DNA from: Chaetorhynchus papuensis
Taxonomy: Eukaryota; Chordata; Aves; Passeriformes; Rhipiduridae
Direction: 5' to 3'
Assembly (NCBI GenBank): GCA_013396525.1
Contig: VWYX01000257.1
Span: 496,001-560,000 of the forward strand
DNA length: 64,000 nucleotides
Positions within the stretch are counted from its first letter, which is position 1, and every line of letters starts with the position of its first letter. This document shows, one piece after another, positions 49,604 through 61,541 of this stretch. The notes beneath the pieces were generated by a model that ran no database searches, was not told the origin of the DNA, and was given only the letters and a program-made list of their open reading frames with translations. Both the position numbers and the translations under genes were made by a program.

Positions 49604-50520
49604 CTCCCCCGGCTACCCCCGCCGCCGCCTCAGCGTCTCTTGTGTCACGCCTGCCTCCCTCTCCCGCAGGGACCAGACGCCCCCCCCAGGGCATCCCACC
49701 CGACTGCCTTTCCCTCGGGAGAGACCCCAGCGAGGGGCTCCTCTGCCTGAGGAGGGGCTGAGGAGACCACTGCTCTAATACAACACAGCTGCCCCTCAGG
49801 CAGGGCGGGAAAGCCGGATCTCCAAGGGCCCGCAGCAGGTTACCCCGGGCGCCGGAGCTGAGGCGGAGCGGCGGAGGCGCGGCCGTGAGCGGGCGCGGGG
49901 CCGGGGGCGGGGCTTCCCGCGGGGACGGCACAACTCGCCGGGGTTAGGGGCGGCGCCATTTTGAACTGGCTGAGGGTCGGAGGCGGCGGCTGCTGAGCAC
50001 GGTTCCGCGTCCCCCGAGGGAGAACCCGCGAGGAAGGGGCGGATATGGCCGCGAATAGGAACTTGAAGCAAGTGCGGATCGAAAACAGCTCCCCAGCGGC
50101 GCCGCTGGGCATGGTGGGAGGTGGCGGCGGCGGCAACCTGAAAGGATTGCGCGGCCTAGAAGCGGAGAGTGAGGCGGCGGCGGCCATGGCTTTGGCGCCG
50201 AGCAAAGAGGGTGGCGGAGATGAGGAGCAGGAGGTTGGGTTCACTATCGATATCAAGAGCTTTCTAAAGCCTGGCGAGAAGAGCTACACGCAGCGTTGCC
50301 GGCTGTTCGTGGGGAATCTGCCTACTGATATAACCGAGGAGGATTTCAAGCGCCTTTTCGAGCGCTATGGGGAGCCCAGCGAGGTCTTCATCAATCGGGA
50401 CCGTGGTTTCGGCTTCATCCGCCTGGTGAGGATCCGGGCGGGCCCCTGGGGCTGCCCCGTCACCCTGGGGCTGTCTCTGAAAGCGGGAGGCTTCGGTCCC
50501 TTGCCCCCTCCCCTTCCTCT
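49604..50520 (+). promoter_or_regulatory. PSPC1 CpG-island promoter and 5' UTR
   Basis: A GC-rich block begins right after the CR1 tail and covers the first exon. It holds a strong GC box (GGGGGCGGGGC, 49903-49913) and a YY1-type GCGCCATTTTG (49953-49963). It has no TATA box, as usual for a housekeeping CpG promoter. YY1 sites of this type often lie just after the start of transcription, so the start is probably near 49.9 kb. That is inference. Confidence 0.75.
50045..50425 (+). CDS. PSPC1: PSPC1 coding exon 1
   Basis: Residues 1-127: N-terminal tail and most of RRM1. It ends on a full codon (phase 0) at CTG|GTGAGG. The tail has a six-glycine run (residues 25-30) and AAAAMALAP, followed by the conserved [14 protein letters not shown]. 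Confidence 0.95.
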
Positions 50521-53500
50521 CCTTTTCGGCGGGCGTAAAAAAAGGCAGCATCTGCCTCTCATTCTCTTCCTCCTCGCTGCTAGCCGTGGTTCCCCCGCCT
50601 CTTCTTCCTTCTCCCCACCTCCTCTGTTCGCCTCTACACATCCAAGCCAGACTCCTGCATTCAGAGTAGCTCTCCCAGCCCCTGGCGTTTCGGTCCCCGC
50701 CTCACCCCATGGCACTTAATGCAGCTAATTTTAAAGACTGGACAGGATTGTTTCGAAATACCGCTGCTCGCATATCGTGAACACAGAACAGAAAATCACG
50801 GAATTGCCAAGGTTGCGGACCGCGGGTTGTTTAAATTAGTTGTGCCTAGATAAGAGTAGATTTGTAGAGGTAATACGGTATTTGATTAAACGTGCTCGAG
50901 TTAAACATGCAAAAGAAGGAATCATCCGAAAAGTTTATGATACTGTATTTAAATGTTAATTTAGTGTACGGGATTAGTTTTCATGATTGCTCTGTTTAAA
51001 ATGCACCGATTTGTATCATTCTGGGAATAGCTTTAGAGTGCTTTCAGGTGTCTAGTTATGATTTTGTCATATATTTTACTGGTTAGGTATTTTTTTCTCT
51101 TTTTGGTTGTCATCTTAAAATACTTATGGCATTCTGCCATGCATCTTTTACCCTGAGAATTCCCCAGCCTGAAATAGCAGTTTTCTGGAGGAAGTGTGAT
51201 ATATTTACATCTCGTTACTCAGTTTTGTGTGTAATAGAGATTAGATACAATTTTTATGTGAACTTCCCTTTTCCATTACGTTTAGGGAATATATATATGT
51301 TTTTATAAATATGTGTATATATATATATATATATGTTTAACAGCTTGCCTAGCCAGTTGAACTGTGAAGAAAAATATAAAGAAGAATTTCTTTAAATGTC
51401 AGGGATTGCAGGTGTCAGACCTGGTGAAGATTTTTGAAGTGAGAAAAAAGCTAGTTGTTGATTTACACTGTCTCATGGATGGGGGTGCAGAAAGCCCATA
51501 AATGTGAGAAGAATGAATACATGAGCAAAGAAGGTAATTTCATCATTTGTTGATGAAATTTGAATTGGACGTCCATGGAGAGCAAGTGCGATATTTTCAC
51601 TTATTTAACAGCAAAACAAAAACCCAACCCAAAACACCTTAGATCCTGTAGTGTAATCTTTGAATACCATTTCCTGCTGCGTGGAGCTAGGGATGCAGAA
51701 TATAAACATTTGAGTAGGTAAACGTGAAAAGCATCAAGTTTTCAACTCTACGCAAAACCTTTTTAGAGCAGCACCATCATTATGAGAATTTGTTAAGTCC
51801 TCTAATGCACAACAAAATATTTGTGCCTATGTTGTTTTTTAGAATAAACCATAAGGGGTAATGGATGCAATTTTTTTTTCAATCAGAGGGTAGAGACTTT
51901 GTTGGTTTGTTTGTTGGGTTTTTTGTTGTTGTTGGTTTGGTTTGGTTTTTTGATTGGGGAAAAAAAAGTTGAATGATCCTGATGCCAGTGTGCACAAGTG
52001 AAGGAAAATAACTTTCCTACTTTTCGAGGGGGGGGACACTGAAAGCTGATATTTGTTGTCTTTGAAAATAAAAGATAATAAATATTTTATATCTTGATAA
52101 AGGAATCTAGGACCCTGGCTGAAATAGCAAAGGCAGAACTTGATGGTACTATTCTGAAGAGCAGACCGCTTCGAATTCGATTTGCTACCCATGGAGCTGC
52201 CTTAACTGTGAAGAATCTGTCTCCTGTGGTTTCCAATGAGCTGCTGGAACAAGCATTCTCGCAATTCGGGCCAGTGGAAAGAGCAGTTGTTGTAGTAGAT
52301 GATCGTGGCAGAGCTACAGGGAAAGGTTTCGTAGAATTTGCAGCAAAACCTCCAGCACGGAAAGCTCTAGAAAGATGCAGTGATGGGGCATTCTTGCTTA
52401 CAACGTAAGTTCACAGGTGTTTGTTCGAATTTGTGAGTATATCTTCCTAATGTGAGCAAAAATTGCATTCATGGTATTCTCTAGTTCTTATTTTGTTTTC
52501 AAAATCTGAAAGCCATGGGGTTAGAAATTCAGGTGTTTTACATGAGTACCACAAATACTCTTGATTTTTTTTGTTTTTAAAGAAAACCATCTTTCTCTGC
52601 TTACTGTTTATAAGATTTCTTATTACCATACGAGAGTCTGAGAGCAAAGTTCTGGGTTTTTTCTTGTTTATATGCAATATTACTTTTCCTTCTCTATATA
52701 CTGAAGCATTTTCTATAGAGACTTTATTTTCATTGGTTGCACTCTTCCTGATCCCAGTAACAATGTGACAAAATAATATTCCTTTCTTTCTTAACAAAAC
52801 AGTGCATGACATTGCTGATACTTCTGTAAACTAAAGAAAGTGTTTCTATCTCAAAAATTTATGTGGCTTGTAAGGCTAGGATTTTCTTGTTGCTTTAAAA
52901 TGAAGACTGAGATTCAGAAAAGGTTTATGTTAGTGATGTTTGGAAAACAATCTATTTCGAGGACAAGCAACCTTGCAAATAGCAGCACTTTTCTTGCATC
53001 TCCTATTTCTGTACTTGCCAAAGAGGGTTGTTAACTGCTGTACTTTGCAAGTGACATTTTCAAATGCTTTCTTAAAAGCTGCATGAAATGATACATATTT
53101 AAGGTTATTTTTATTTTTCTGATTCTCATTGGGAAAATAAGGCTGTGGTTTCACAGCATGGAAACCCGCTGCCATTGAATTGGGTAACTTGGAGTTCTTT
53201 TCCTGCCCTATCCGTGCTGTTCTTTTATCTGCTTGAGAACTTCATGATACTTCCATAGGTCACTTGTGCTTGCTAAAACAACAGAAAAGCATTAATTCGT
53301 GTGGGGGTCCATTTCAGTCTGTTTAAGCACAGGAAGGTGCTTGCTAATGTCAGGTTCACCAGAGAATAAGTCAGGATAAAATGTTGAAAGGAGGAGATGG
53401 CAGGTGAGTAAGGGGTCTGGAACTCCAATTTCTTGTGATAATTTCTTAAATCTTGTGTGCTACTGAACTGATTTGGTGGTTACACAGTAAATTTAATATC

Positions 53501-56500
53501 AATACATCTTTACTGTTATCAGGAAGTGCCAGCCATTTGTTCTTATTCCCTGGCTTTCTTGGCATTAGTAATTGAATGGTGAGCCAAACAAGGGAAGTAA
53601 TGTAGTTCAGTGTTACATGGGTGCTATTCTTGGCATGAGAGATGTGGCAGGGAAAAAGAAGCTGGGATATGAGGGGAGGGTATTCTTGTTTTACCAGTTG
53701 GATAGATCAGTTGAATTGAAATGACCATCTAACCATGACCTGTGTGAATAAAAAGCACTTGATCGTTTTCTTTCTTAGGTGACATGTTCCCTAATGCAAA
53801 GTTGCATGAATCTGCTGCCATCTACTTTGACGTTTTCCTTCAGAGTCTATAAAGTTTTACCTTTTTTAACAGAAAACGCTTTGCCTGATCAGAACATCTT
53901 TCAATTCCTGTATAAATGTATCTAAAGCAGACATTCAAAACATTAGTGTTTTAATATTGTTGTTTTACGTCATAACTTGTTAGCACCTCAGTTCAACTGC
54001 TATTTAAATAGCAGAAGTGTCAGCAATTGCTGTGCAGATAGCATCAGAAAGAACAGTTGCTGTGTTGTGCCCTGTGATTCCACGCTTCGTCTTTTTAATG
54101 TAAACTTGGTGCCCAGAGTAAAATATATTGGGGGGTCATTTGTTTGTTTGGTTTGGTTTTGGTTGGGTTGGGGGTTTTTTTTTGTTTGTGTGGTTTTTGT
54201 TTTGTTTTGGTTTGGTTTGGTTTGTTTTTGTTGTTGTTGGGGTTTTTTGTTTGTTTTTTTCAGAGGGGTACTGGGGCAGTAGGGGAACATCTGCAAAGTG
54301 AAATACAGGCATGGAACATAAATGAGTGCTGGTGTTTTGAAAATCATGTCTCTAGTGCTCTGTGTTTTGCAAGCTCTGCTCCCAAGACTGATGCAGAGAG
54401 CTTTTTACACAATTCAGAGTTCTTACACTGCTCTCTCTGGCAGTACTGGTTCATGCTTGCCTCTGCTTACTACATTTCAAGGAAGCTGTTTTCAGAGATG
54501 AATTAGGATTCTGATTTGTGAGCCTATGGTTGTTCAAAGAATGGGTTTTAAATAACTTAAGCAGAAATGTTTTTCTAATTATCACTGTAATATTAATACC
54601 AAATTATCAAGCTGTTTTCAGTTGCAGAATAACTTGCAAAACTAAGTTGTTAAAGTCAGTAGAAATATGAATAGGTTGTGCTGTTCTGTTTTGGATCTGT
54701 TGCTTTCCCAGTACAATCATGGCCTCTGTGGTGCCTCACTGATGAAAACACAAAGATACTTCCTTCCTAAGTATTTTGTAATTATTGGTAGATAGTTTTG
54801 GTATTTTAAAACAACAAACAGAACTGTGTCAAGTAAGTTGTGATTTCTAGGCAGAATAGCTGGATTTGGGCATATAAACAATTATTTTTCAAAGGTAATT
54901 CTTAAAAGTGGAATTCTGTGATTTAAGACAAGGCACAGGAATTGCATGTTAGCTTTCTGGAGTGTTTCGTCATAATGCTAAAATAAGTTGTAATTGCTTC
55001 ATTAATGATTCAGTTATTAAATTGAAAATGTTTTCCAGAACACCTCGACCTGTTGTTGTAGAACCAATGGAGCAATTTGATGATGAGGATGGACTCCCAG
55101 AGAAACTAATGCAAAAAACACAGCAGTACCACAAGTAGGTTGTGGTTAGCTTTATTTTATAAAACATGTTTTGTGTACTTAGTTACCATTGTAAATATAC
55201 ACTAGTTTTTACTTTTGAGTTTGTGTAGCAGGAAGTAGTGCTTTGTATGTTGTGCTATTTTGTGTCAAAGGATTAAACAGGGCTTTCTCAAATTTCCTAA
55301 TCATAATAAAATTCAGACTTGGCTTGTTGGTTTAACATTCTGTGCATTTACTGTAGTAGAGAGATTCCTGGCCTACACTGCAGTCAGTGGGAGCTTGTTG
55401 CCAGCAAACTATAGTGTTTTATGGATTAGGGGTGTGGTCTAATCCTGCAGAGATTTTGAACACCCACAGATCTGTATGTTTTCTGAATAGCCCCTTAACT
55501 ATTGGCAGTCTCCCTGGCGTGTAAATCTGTGCAGCTTCCACAGTTCAGGTAAAACTTTGAGCATGACATGAGAAAGTGAATCTCAATCATGAGATACAAG
55601 TCCCCTAATCTGAAAATACTAATTTTAATATTATAATTTGCCATTCATGTTGCTTGAATCTAAAATGTGTATTCTGGTAACACTGTAGAACACCACTTCT
55701 TAAAAATTTGTCACTTTTAGGTACAATGTTAGTGTTAGAATCGGAAATGTGGGCTCATTTTAATGTTTGCAGATTCTGGCTAATATTCTGTGCTGTCTAG
55801 TAAGCTTTGATATTTATTTAAATAACTGGTTTTATGAATTGACTGCTTGCTTTAGAAGGCTGAACACAGATAATCTAGTGTTGCATCTTAGTATTTTGTA
55901 GTGGTGTCAACACAAATTTTTATCTTAAAATTAAATAAATAGAATCTTTATTTCGACAATTTTTGGAAAATTGTCTTTTTACTTGTCTTAATGTCTGATT
56001 TAAGCTTTGTCTTGTTAAGAATGTAGTCATCTGACAGGTTGATAAAAAGTCAGATCTACACTTGAAGTGATTGTTTATACGTTCTCTGGCTGTTACAGCT
56101 GTTGATCTAAATGTGTCCTTCTGTACTTTTTTACTGCAAAATTTTTATTAGGGAAAGAGAGCAGCCTCCACGCTTTGCTCAGCCTGGAACATTTGAGTTT
56201 GAGTATGCTTCACGGTGGAAGGCTCTTGATGAGATGGAAAAGCAGCAGCGTGAACAGGTTGACAGGAACATTAGAGAAGCCAAAGAGAAACTAGAGGCAG
56301 AAATGGAAGCAGCTAGACATGAGCATCAGCTAATGCTGATGAGGCAAGGTAAAACCAGATAATCTACTAGTATTAAATTTGTTTTGTCACAGATTTTTTT
56401 TTTTTTTTGTGTAGCATTTTGAGCTGTATACTTGGGCATTTTGATGGACACTATTTAATTAAATGCATTTAACTGAGAAAAAAGAAGGAATACTTCTCTC

Positions 56501-59500
56501 TGCACATATTCCTTGATGATTTGTAGAAATTATTTAAGAAACTGATAAAGAGATGATTGTCTGTTTTCTTCACTTCCTAAATTTGTCTTTAGGAAAAAGT
56601 TTACTTAGCCTGTTTTTCTTGAATAGGCACATGTGCTTCCAGTGTAGAGCCATGCTGTTTTTATAAGGTTTTGTACAGAGTATAAAGTCTTATGCAGAAG
56701 ATGATAACATGAAAACATAACTATGTAATAACATAAAAAGCATAAAGTATTACACAGAGTGTAATAACATAGAAAACTGTTTTGAAATGCCAGATAGTTG
56801 CTTCAGTACCTGAAATGACAACTGTTTCTTGATTTATTTTCCAAGAAAAAATGTTGAAGCATTAAGTTTCCTTGTAAGCACAGGTGTGTGTTACAGGTGA
56901 GGAATGTGCATGTTAATATGATCCAAGAATACTGCTGACAATACACAGTACTGCCTCCCTTGGAATTAGACACACATTATAGTTTTGTGTGTATGTGTGG
57001 CTGAGATTTGTAAAGATGTTCCAGTGCTTAAGATACCGGTTGGATAACTCTCCTGTTGACTTATCTATTGCTAGTATTTAACAGTGCTAATGATCCAGTT
57101 CCAGAACTCATGCTCTTTAATTTCCTTTGAATTTATTCACCTGTTGCCTGTAGTTGAGGGCAAGATTAGAGATTACTTTTTCTTAAATTCATGTCTTAAT
57201 TACATGTTAAACTGAGACAAGATGACAGTGGTCTCTTCATTAGGATAGAAAAGCTCTTGATGGAAAAACATGGGAAAACATCTTAGGTATGTTTCTGGAT
57301 ATCAGGGTTTCTTTTAAGAACAACATGAAGGAAAAGATATTCTGCTTTTTGAATATTCGTTAAGTGCCAGTTTTATATGAAAAACGAGAGAATTATTCCT
57401 TCCATTAAAGAGTCACTAAAACATGAATGCATTTGGTTGTACTATTCTGGTGAGGAAATGAGGGGTTTTTTAGTGTAGGAGGAGTTTTTTTTCCCCTCAG
57501 AGTTTGGTTAGCAGAGTACCTCTTTGGTACTAGATAACTTAGAATTTTAAGTTAAGATGGTTAGGTTTCTTCTTAGTCACCTGCCAACATTTAATTTTTC
57601 AAGCTCTAGGGATAAGTAAGTATTTGTTCTGTTTTAGTCTTCTCAGTTCTTCAGTTTCAGTATGTATGAAAATAACGTGGTTTTTTTTGCTTGTATGTAT
57701 TTTCAAAGATTAGCTGCCTCTTGTTGCTCTGAGCAGTGTGGGTCTAAGTTCATGCCATGCCAAGAATATTGATTCTATTAATGAGATTGCATCACAGGAT
57801 TCTGTAGAAAGATGCAATGAAGTTTTGAAGGTGTCAGAACCTAGAATTATTATTTTTGTATCCCTGGTGCACAAAGTCAAACTTAAAGATGTATTGAAGC
57901 AGTCATTATGAAATAAAATAAAAAATGTCATGTTTTAATTGTGTAGGAGTTAGAAAGAAGACAGAAAGGATGATCTTACTGGTCCATATACTCTTGCAGG
58001 TGAAGGTTGTGTTGAGACTGCTTTATGAGAGCTAGTAGGACTTGAACTCTAGAACACGTTGGTTTGAGTACTCGCATTCTTGTGGTGTGGTATTAATTCT
58101 GAAGGTAGATTTAATTCTTTTGATATGTGTAATTTTTCACTTTTAAGTGTCATATTTTGACAGACTGAGTCAGAAGTAATTTGTAAAGCAGAATACGTGT
58201 TTCCATGTGTAAGTAAATTGCATGGTATTTCTGATCTATGTACTGGTGGTATGCATCAAACATTTGTAAATATTCTCTCATAATGATGGTTAAATAGATT
58301 GTGAAAAAACTGGAAAACATGACTAAATTTAACCAGAAGCTTAATTTTTTTATCAATTATATGGAAGCTTGGCATTTATTTTGCGTCTTTAGAACCTGAA
58401 AAATCAGCAGCTAAAACTGCTTAGAAGTCTTTGTGGAATTGATATTCCATCTTGTAGGATTAACTTCTGAGGTGAGAGAACTTTCACCTTCTGCTCTCTG
58501 CTATGTAGAAGGTTGAAGATAAAATGAAGACCTTGCCCTTTTATAAGCACAAGAAAGTGCAGAGGCTAATAATAATGCTCTCTGTTTGTTTTCTTTTTTT
58601 CCCACATCTGCTTTAGTGCAGATTTTTTCTGTTCAGAGAAATGGCCTGTCAGTCAAGAATTACCATCACTGCAGGTCTTTTAATATGAATGGCTCTTGTG
58701 CAGAGTTTGAACTTCTATATTTGTATTTTCACCTGGCCTAGTAAGACAGTTTGCCAAGATTTGGCAGTTGTCAAATCATACTGAATCATAATTTGCTATG
58801 TTGAACTTTAAAAACACAAACAGTTTCAGGAAAGGCAATAGTCACAACTGTGCTATGGAGAAAAATTAAGAGAACGTTGAGAAAAGTAAAGCTATGCCTT
58901 AAGAACAAAGGACGGTAAATGATAAATTTGTAGTAATTAGTGTTAGAGAGAAAGTAGGAGATCCTGTGTCTGTGTGCACAAGTAATAGAGAATGCTTCAT
59001 AAATTTGAAAGAACAAAGAACTGAAAAGGAAACATCTTTTCCCACACTGGACAGTGTTGCATACAGAATGGGTTAGTTTTTATCTCAGTAATACCCTGAA
59101 GCAACCTAAAGGTTTATTTTAAAAGAAAAGTACACTTGTCCTCTGAAATGACCTAAAAGTTATTTAAAAGAAAAAAAAAAGTGCTTGTGACACTGCCCAA
59201 TGATCAGGATACCAGTGGCCAGGCCTTCTATGGCAAGCGGAGCTGGAAGGAAGCAGCCTCAGACTTTGTGATTTGAGTGAATCTTCGATGTAGTCATATT
59301 CCATTGAAGTGTGAAATGTGTTAATTTTGCAGAAGAGAATGGAAAAGCAGTCCTGTGAAATGTGCTTGAGAAAGGACTTCTAATGTCAACAGAGATGTTG
59401 TGAGAGTAAAAATCGGATAATCTTCCTTGTTCAAAAAGAAAACATATACGTGATGTTTTGGCAAAATGTACTGGCTGTTGTAATTTTTGGATATTAAAGT

Positions 59501-61541
59501 AAAATTTTAAGTTGTAATAATTTATGCTGATGCAAGTTTGAGGAAAGTGATTTGCATAACTAAAAAGATATTTTAATTAATATATTGAAGACATGTGTAG
59601 AGAAAATGTGCAGAATAGTTGAACTAAAGCTTTATAAAAGCCGTGTAAATGGGTGGTATGGTAAAATGTTGCTTGTGGTTTCTATAAATAATATCATGTG
59701 GTCAATATCCGATGAAGTTAAAAAATAAAGAACTGCTTTCTAACAAATGGTAAAATTAATGTTCATTGAAGAAAACATAAATTTCCAGGCAGCAATCAAT
59801 AATGTGACTGGTCAGCAAAAGTAATTACTCTGAGTTATGCCCTGCTTTTTAAGAGCATTTTAAGTGCTTCCTAAGAGGCTATGCCTGTGCCTTTTTTGTG
59901 GGGTTAAAAGACTGGTCATTTGTAAGTTGCAGTAAGCAGAGTTCTGATAGATGTCCATGGAGGTTCAGACTTCATGCACCTGAAGTTCATATCACTTTTC
60001 TTTTTCTGATGTGTGCCATGTAGTGGTCTGCATTAGGTAGCGGAGAGTATAAAAATCCATAAATACTGCAGTGGTTTTCTTAGGAGTGTGACTTCAGCAG
60101 TACACAGCATTGTGAGAAAATTGATGCCCTGTCCTAGATATAAAACCAGGATGTGATTTAAGGGATTGAGAGAGTTTTTTTCCTTTTCTTTGAGAATTTA
60201 AGATTTCTGTTTCCTAACCTGCTCTGGAGGCTTTGCCCATTTTGTATCTTCCTGTGTTTGTAAGCCATGGATCCAGTGATTTTTCAAGTATTAGACTTAG
60301 CTTTATAGAAAGAGATGAGTTAAATGCATTGAAAAATTTGTTAAAAAAATTGAATGTTAGAACTGTAATCTGACAGTACTAACAATTCTTGTGTTGCCAT
60401 ATTATTGATTGACAGCTTTTATATTTAAATGCACTTTTAATCCTGTTAGATCTCATGCGTCGTCAAGAAGAATTGAGGCGTTTGGAAGAACTTCGAAACC
60501 AAGAACTTCAAAAACGCAAGCAGATACAGTTGAGGTATTTTGTCTTCTACTCTGCAGAGGTGTGGCATGCAGCCACTGTAGGCCTGCATGAATTTAGATG
60601 TGTTAGATAAACATGCTTTTCAAAGGCATTATGTGTGATGTTTCCGATAAGGTTAATATAATGCTAATATAAAAGAGTGGTTTCCGGTGTTGCTTGATTT
60701 TTTTCACTTATTTCAGCTTTGCTTGTTTTGTTGTAAATTTCTGAGATTTCTAAATAGCATAGAAATGTCTTAGCCTATTTTTTTGTTTCATATTTATTTT
60801 AATGTGACGGAAGCATGGCTGTAATAGGTAGGAACGTGCTTCTAAATTTTATGGGCAGTGATCTGCATATAGAATCATAGCATTGCAATCTTATGGTCTG
60901 GCAAGGGATTTTGGAAGGTATTTTCACTTGATAGTCTAGTATGTTGCAAACAATTTTTCTTTTAGGATCTGATTTATGCAAATAATTGTTTTAATGCCTC
61001 TTCTAAAGTTCAAGAAAACAGACATAGTATCATCTTACTGATTTATACTTTTTGTGTTAAATATCACAATAAATGTCAGTAAGAAAAAAGGAACAGCACA
61101 AACACATCTTGGAATTAAAAATGTGTCTTTTGGCAGTGTTGAAATGTTTTAATCCATAGTGGCCTTTTAAAAACTGGAATATTTTAACCTGTTTACCAAT
61201 ATATAGCTGGAAGAGAAGGTATAGAATGTATTGGTATTCCAATTAAAAAAAAAAAAACCTGAAACTTCAAAAGTACTCAAACTCCTCAAGTTGAGTAGAG
61301 TAGTGCCTTACACTATGTAAAAAATAATTAACAACCAGTTCTGTTCATGTGCTTGATCTTACCTCTTGAGACTGAGTGCTAGCCTGAACAGGTCAAGAGA
61401 CTAAGCTGACATAATTTTAAAAAATATCCTAGACATGAAGAAGAACACAGACGTCGTGAAGAAGAGATGCTACGCCAGAGGGAACAGGAGGAATTACGAC
61501 GACAGCAGGAGGGAGGATTTAAGCCAAATTTCATGGACAAT
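50045..61541 (+). CDS. PSPC1: paraspeckle component 1 (PSPC1), exons 1-6, C-terminus beyond window
   Basis: DBHS-family RNA-binding protein of nuclear paraspeckles, which partners NONO and SFPQ and acts in RNA retention and transcription. Coding segments are 50045-50425, 52103-52404, 55039-55134, 56152-56348, 60450-60534 and 61433-61541. They total 1170 nt, or 390 codons with no stop. Domains: a Gly/Ala-rich tail (residues 1-65), RRM1 (about 86-158, RNP2 LFVGNL at 87-92, RNP1 DRGFGFIR at 119-126), RRM2 (about 160-230, ALTVKNL and GKGFVEF), a NOPS segment (about 229-280), and a charged coiled coil (about 280-390). An upstream in-frame TGA (49994) and a good Kozak context (G at -3 and +4) support this start. 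PSPC1 is preferred over NONO/SFPQ because of the short N-tail with NLKQVRIE and [12 protein letters not shown]. Human PSPC1 is about 523 residues, so about 130 are missing to the right. Confidence 0.96.
51288..51336. repeat. (TA)n microsatellite in PSPC1 intron 1
   Basis: Two TA runs broken by a short T-rich stretch. Confidence 0.9.
51897..51950. repeat. GTTT/GGTTT simple tract in PSPC1 intron 1
   Basis: Irregular TTGGTTTG, TTGTTG and GGTTTGG words, similar to the longer tract in intron 2. Confidence 0.8.
52103..52404 (+). CDS. PSPC1: PSPC1 coding exon 2
   Basis: 302 nt, residues 128-228 plus two bases of codon 229. It holds the end of RRM1 ([25 protein letters not shown]) and nearly all of RRM2 ([23 protein letters not shown]). 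Donor AC|GTAAGT. Confidence 0.96.
52405..55038 (+). other. PSPC1 intron 2
   Basis: Donor GTAAGT, acceptor TTTTCCAG. It includes a 120-base G/T tract (54141-54260). Open frames here (for example 53977-54506) only translate that tract and are not genes. Confidence 0.9.
54141..54260. repeat. G/T-rich tract in PSPC1 intron 2
   Basis: About 120 bases almost free of A and C on the coding strand. It contains repeated GGTTT and GTTT words and runs such as TTGGGTTGGGGG, giving two- and three-G stacks on the transcribed RNA. Confidence 0.9.
55039..55134 (+). CDS. PSPC1: PSPC1 coding exon 3
   Basis: 96 nt. It encodes the start of the NOPS segment ([20 protein letters not shown], then [10 protein letters not shown]). 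It begins with the last base of codon 229 and ends after two bases of codon 260. Donor CAA|GTAGGT. Confidence 0.96.
55135..56151 (+). other. PSPC1 intron 3
   Basis: Donor GTAGGT, acceptor TTTTTATTAG. About 1 kb, AT-rich, with no other feature recognised. Confidence 0.9.
56152..56348 (+). CDS. PSPC1: PSPC1 coding exon 4
   Basis: 197 nt, residues 260-325 plus one base. It holds the end of NOPS ([20 protein letters not shown]) and the start of the coiled coil ([24 protein letters not shown]). Donor CAAG|GTAAAA. Confidence 0.97.
56349..60449 (+). other. PSPC1 intron 4
   Basis: 4.1 kb, the longest complete intron. Donor GTAAAA, acceptor AATCCTGTTAG. No other exon, mobile element or RNA gene was recognised. 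Confidence 0.85.
60450..60534 (+). CDS. PSPC1: PSPC1 coding exon 5
   Basis: 85 nt of coiled coil ([20 protein letters not shown]). It starts with two bases completing Asp326 and ends after two bases of an Arg codon, at TTGAG|GTATTT. Confidence 0.96.
60535..61432 (+). other. PSPC1 intron 5
   Basis: Donor GTATTT, acceptor TATCCTAG. It contains a possible heavily worn CR1 relic at about 60871-61020. Confidence 0.85.
60871..61020 (-). mobile_element. possible worn CR1 tail
   Basis: AGAATCATAGCATTGCAATC followed by GGCAAGGGATTTTGGAAGG vaguely follows the reversed CR1 tail and its neighbouring block. The similarity is weak. Confidence 0.25.
61433..61541 (+). CDS. PSPC1: PSPC1 coding exon 6
   Basis: 109 nt, the end of the coiled coil ([20 protein letters not shown]) and [13 protein letters not shown]. 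It ends on a full codon at AAT|GTAAGT. From memory, human PSPC1 reads QQEGFKPNYMEN here, so this copy has one extra Gly and two conservative changes. Confidence 0.96.

Larger units (their letters stand above)
50426..52102 (+). other. PSPC1 intron 1
   Basis: Donor GTGAGG and acceptor GATAAAG|GAA. The acceptor tract is only weakly pyrimidine-rich. The intron contains a TA-rich microsatellite (51288-51336) and a GTTT/GGTTT tract (51897-51950). No other exon was seen. Confidence 0.85.

Noticed and set aside
53977..54506. Phe/Val/Gly-rich and Gln/Asn/Lys-rich frames in PSPC1 intron 2
   Set aside because: They translate the G/T tract and its complement and lie inside an intron.
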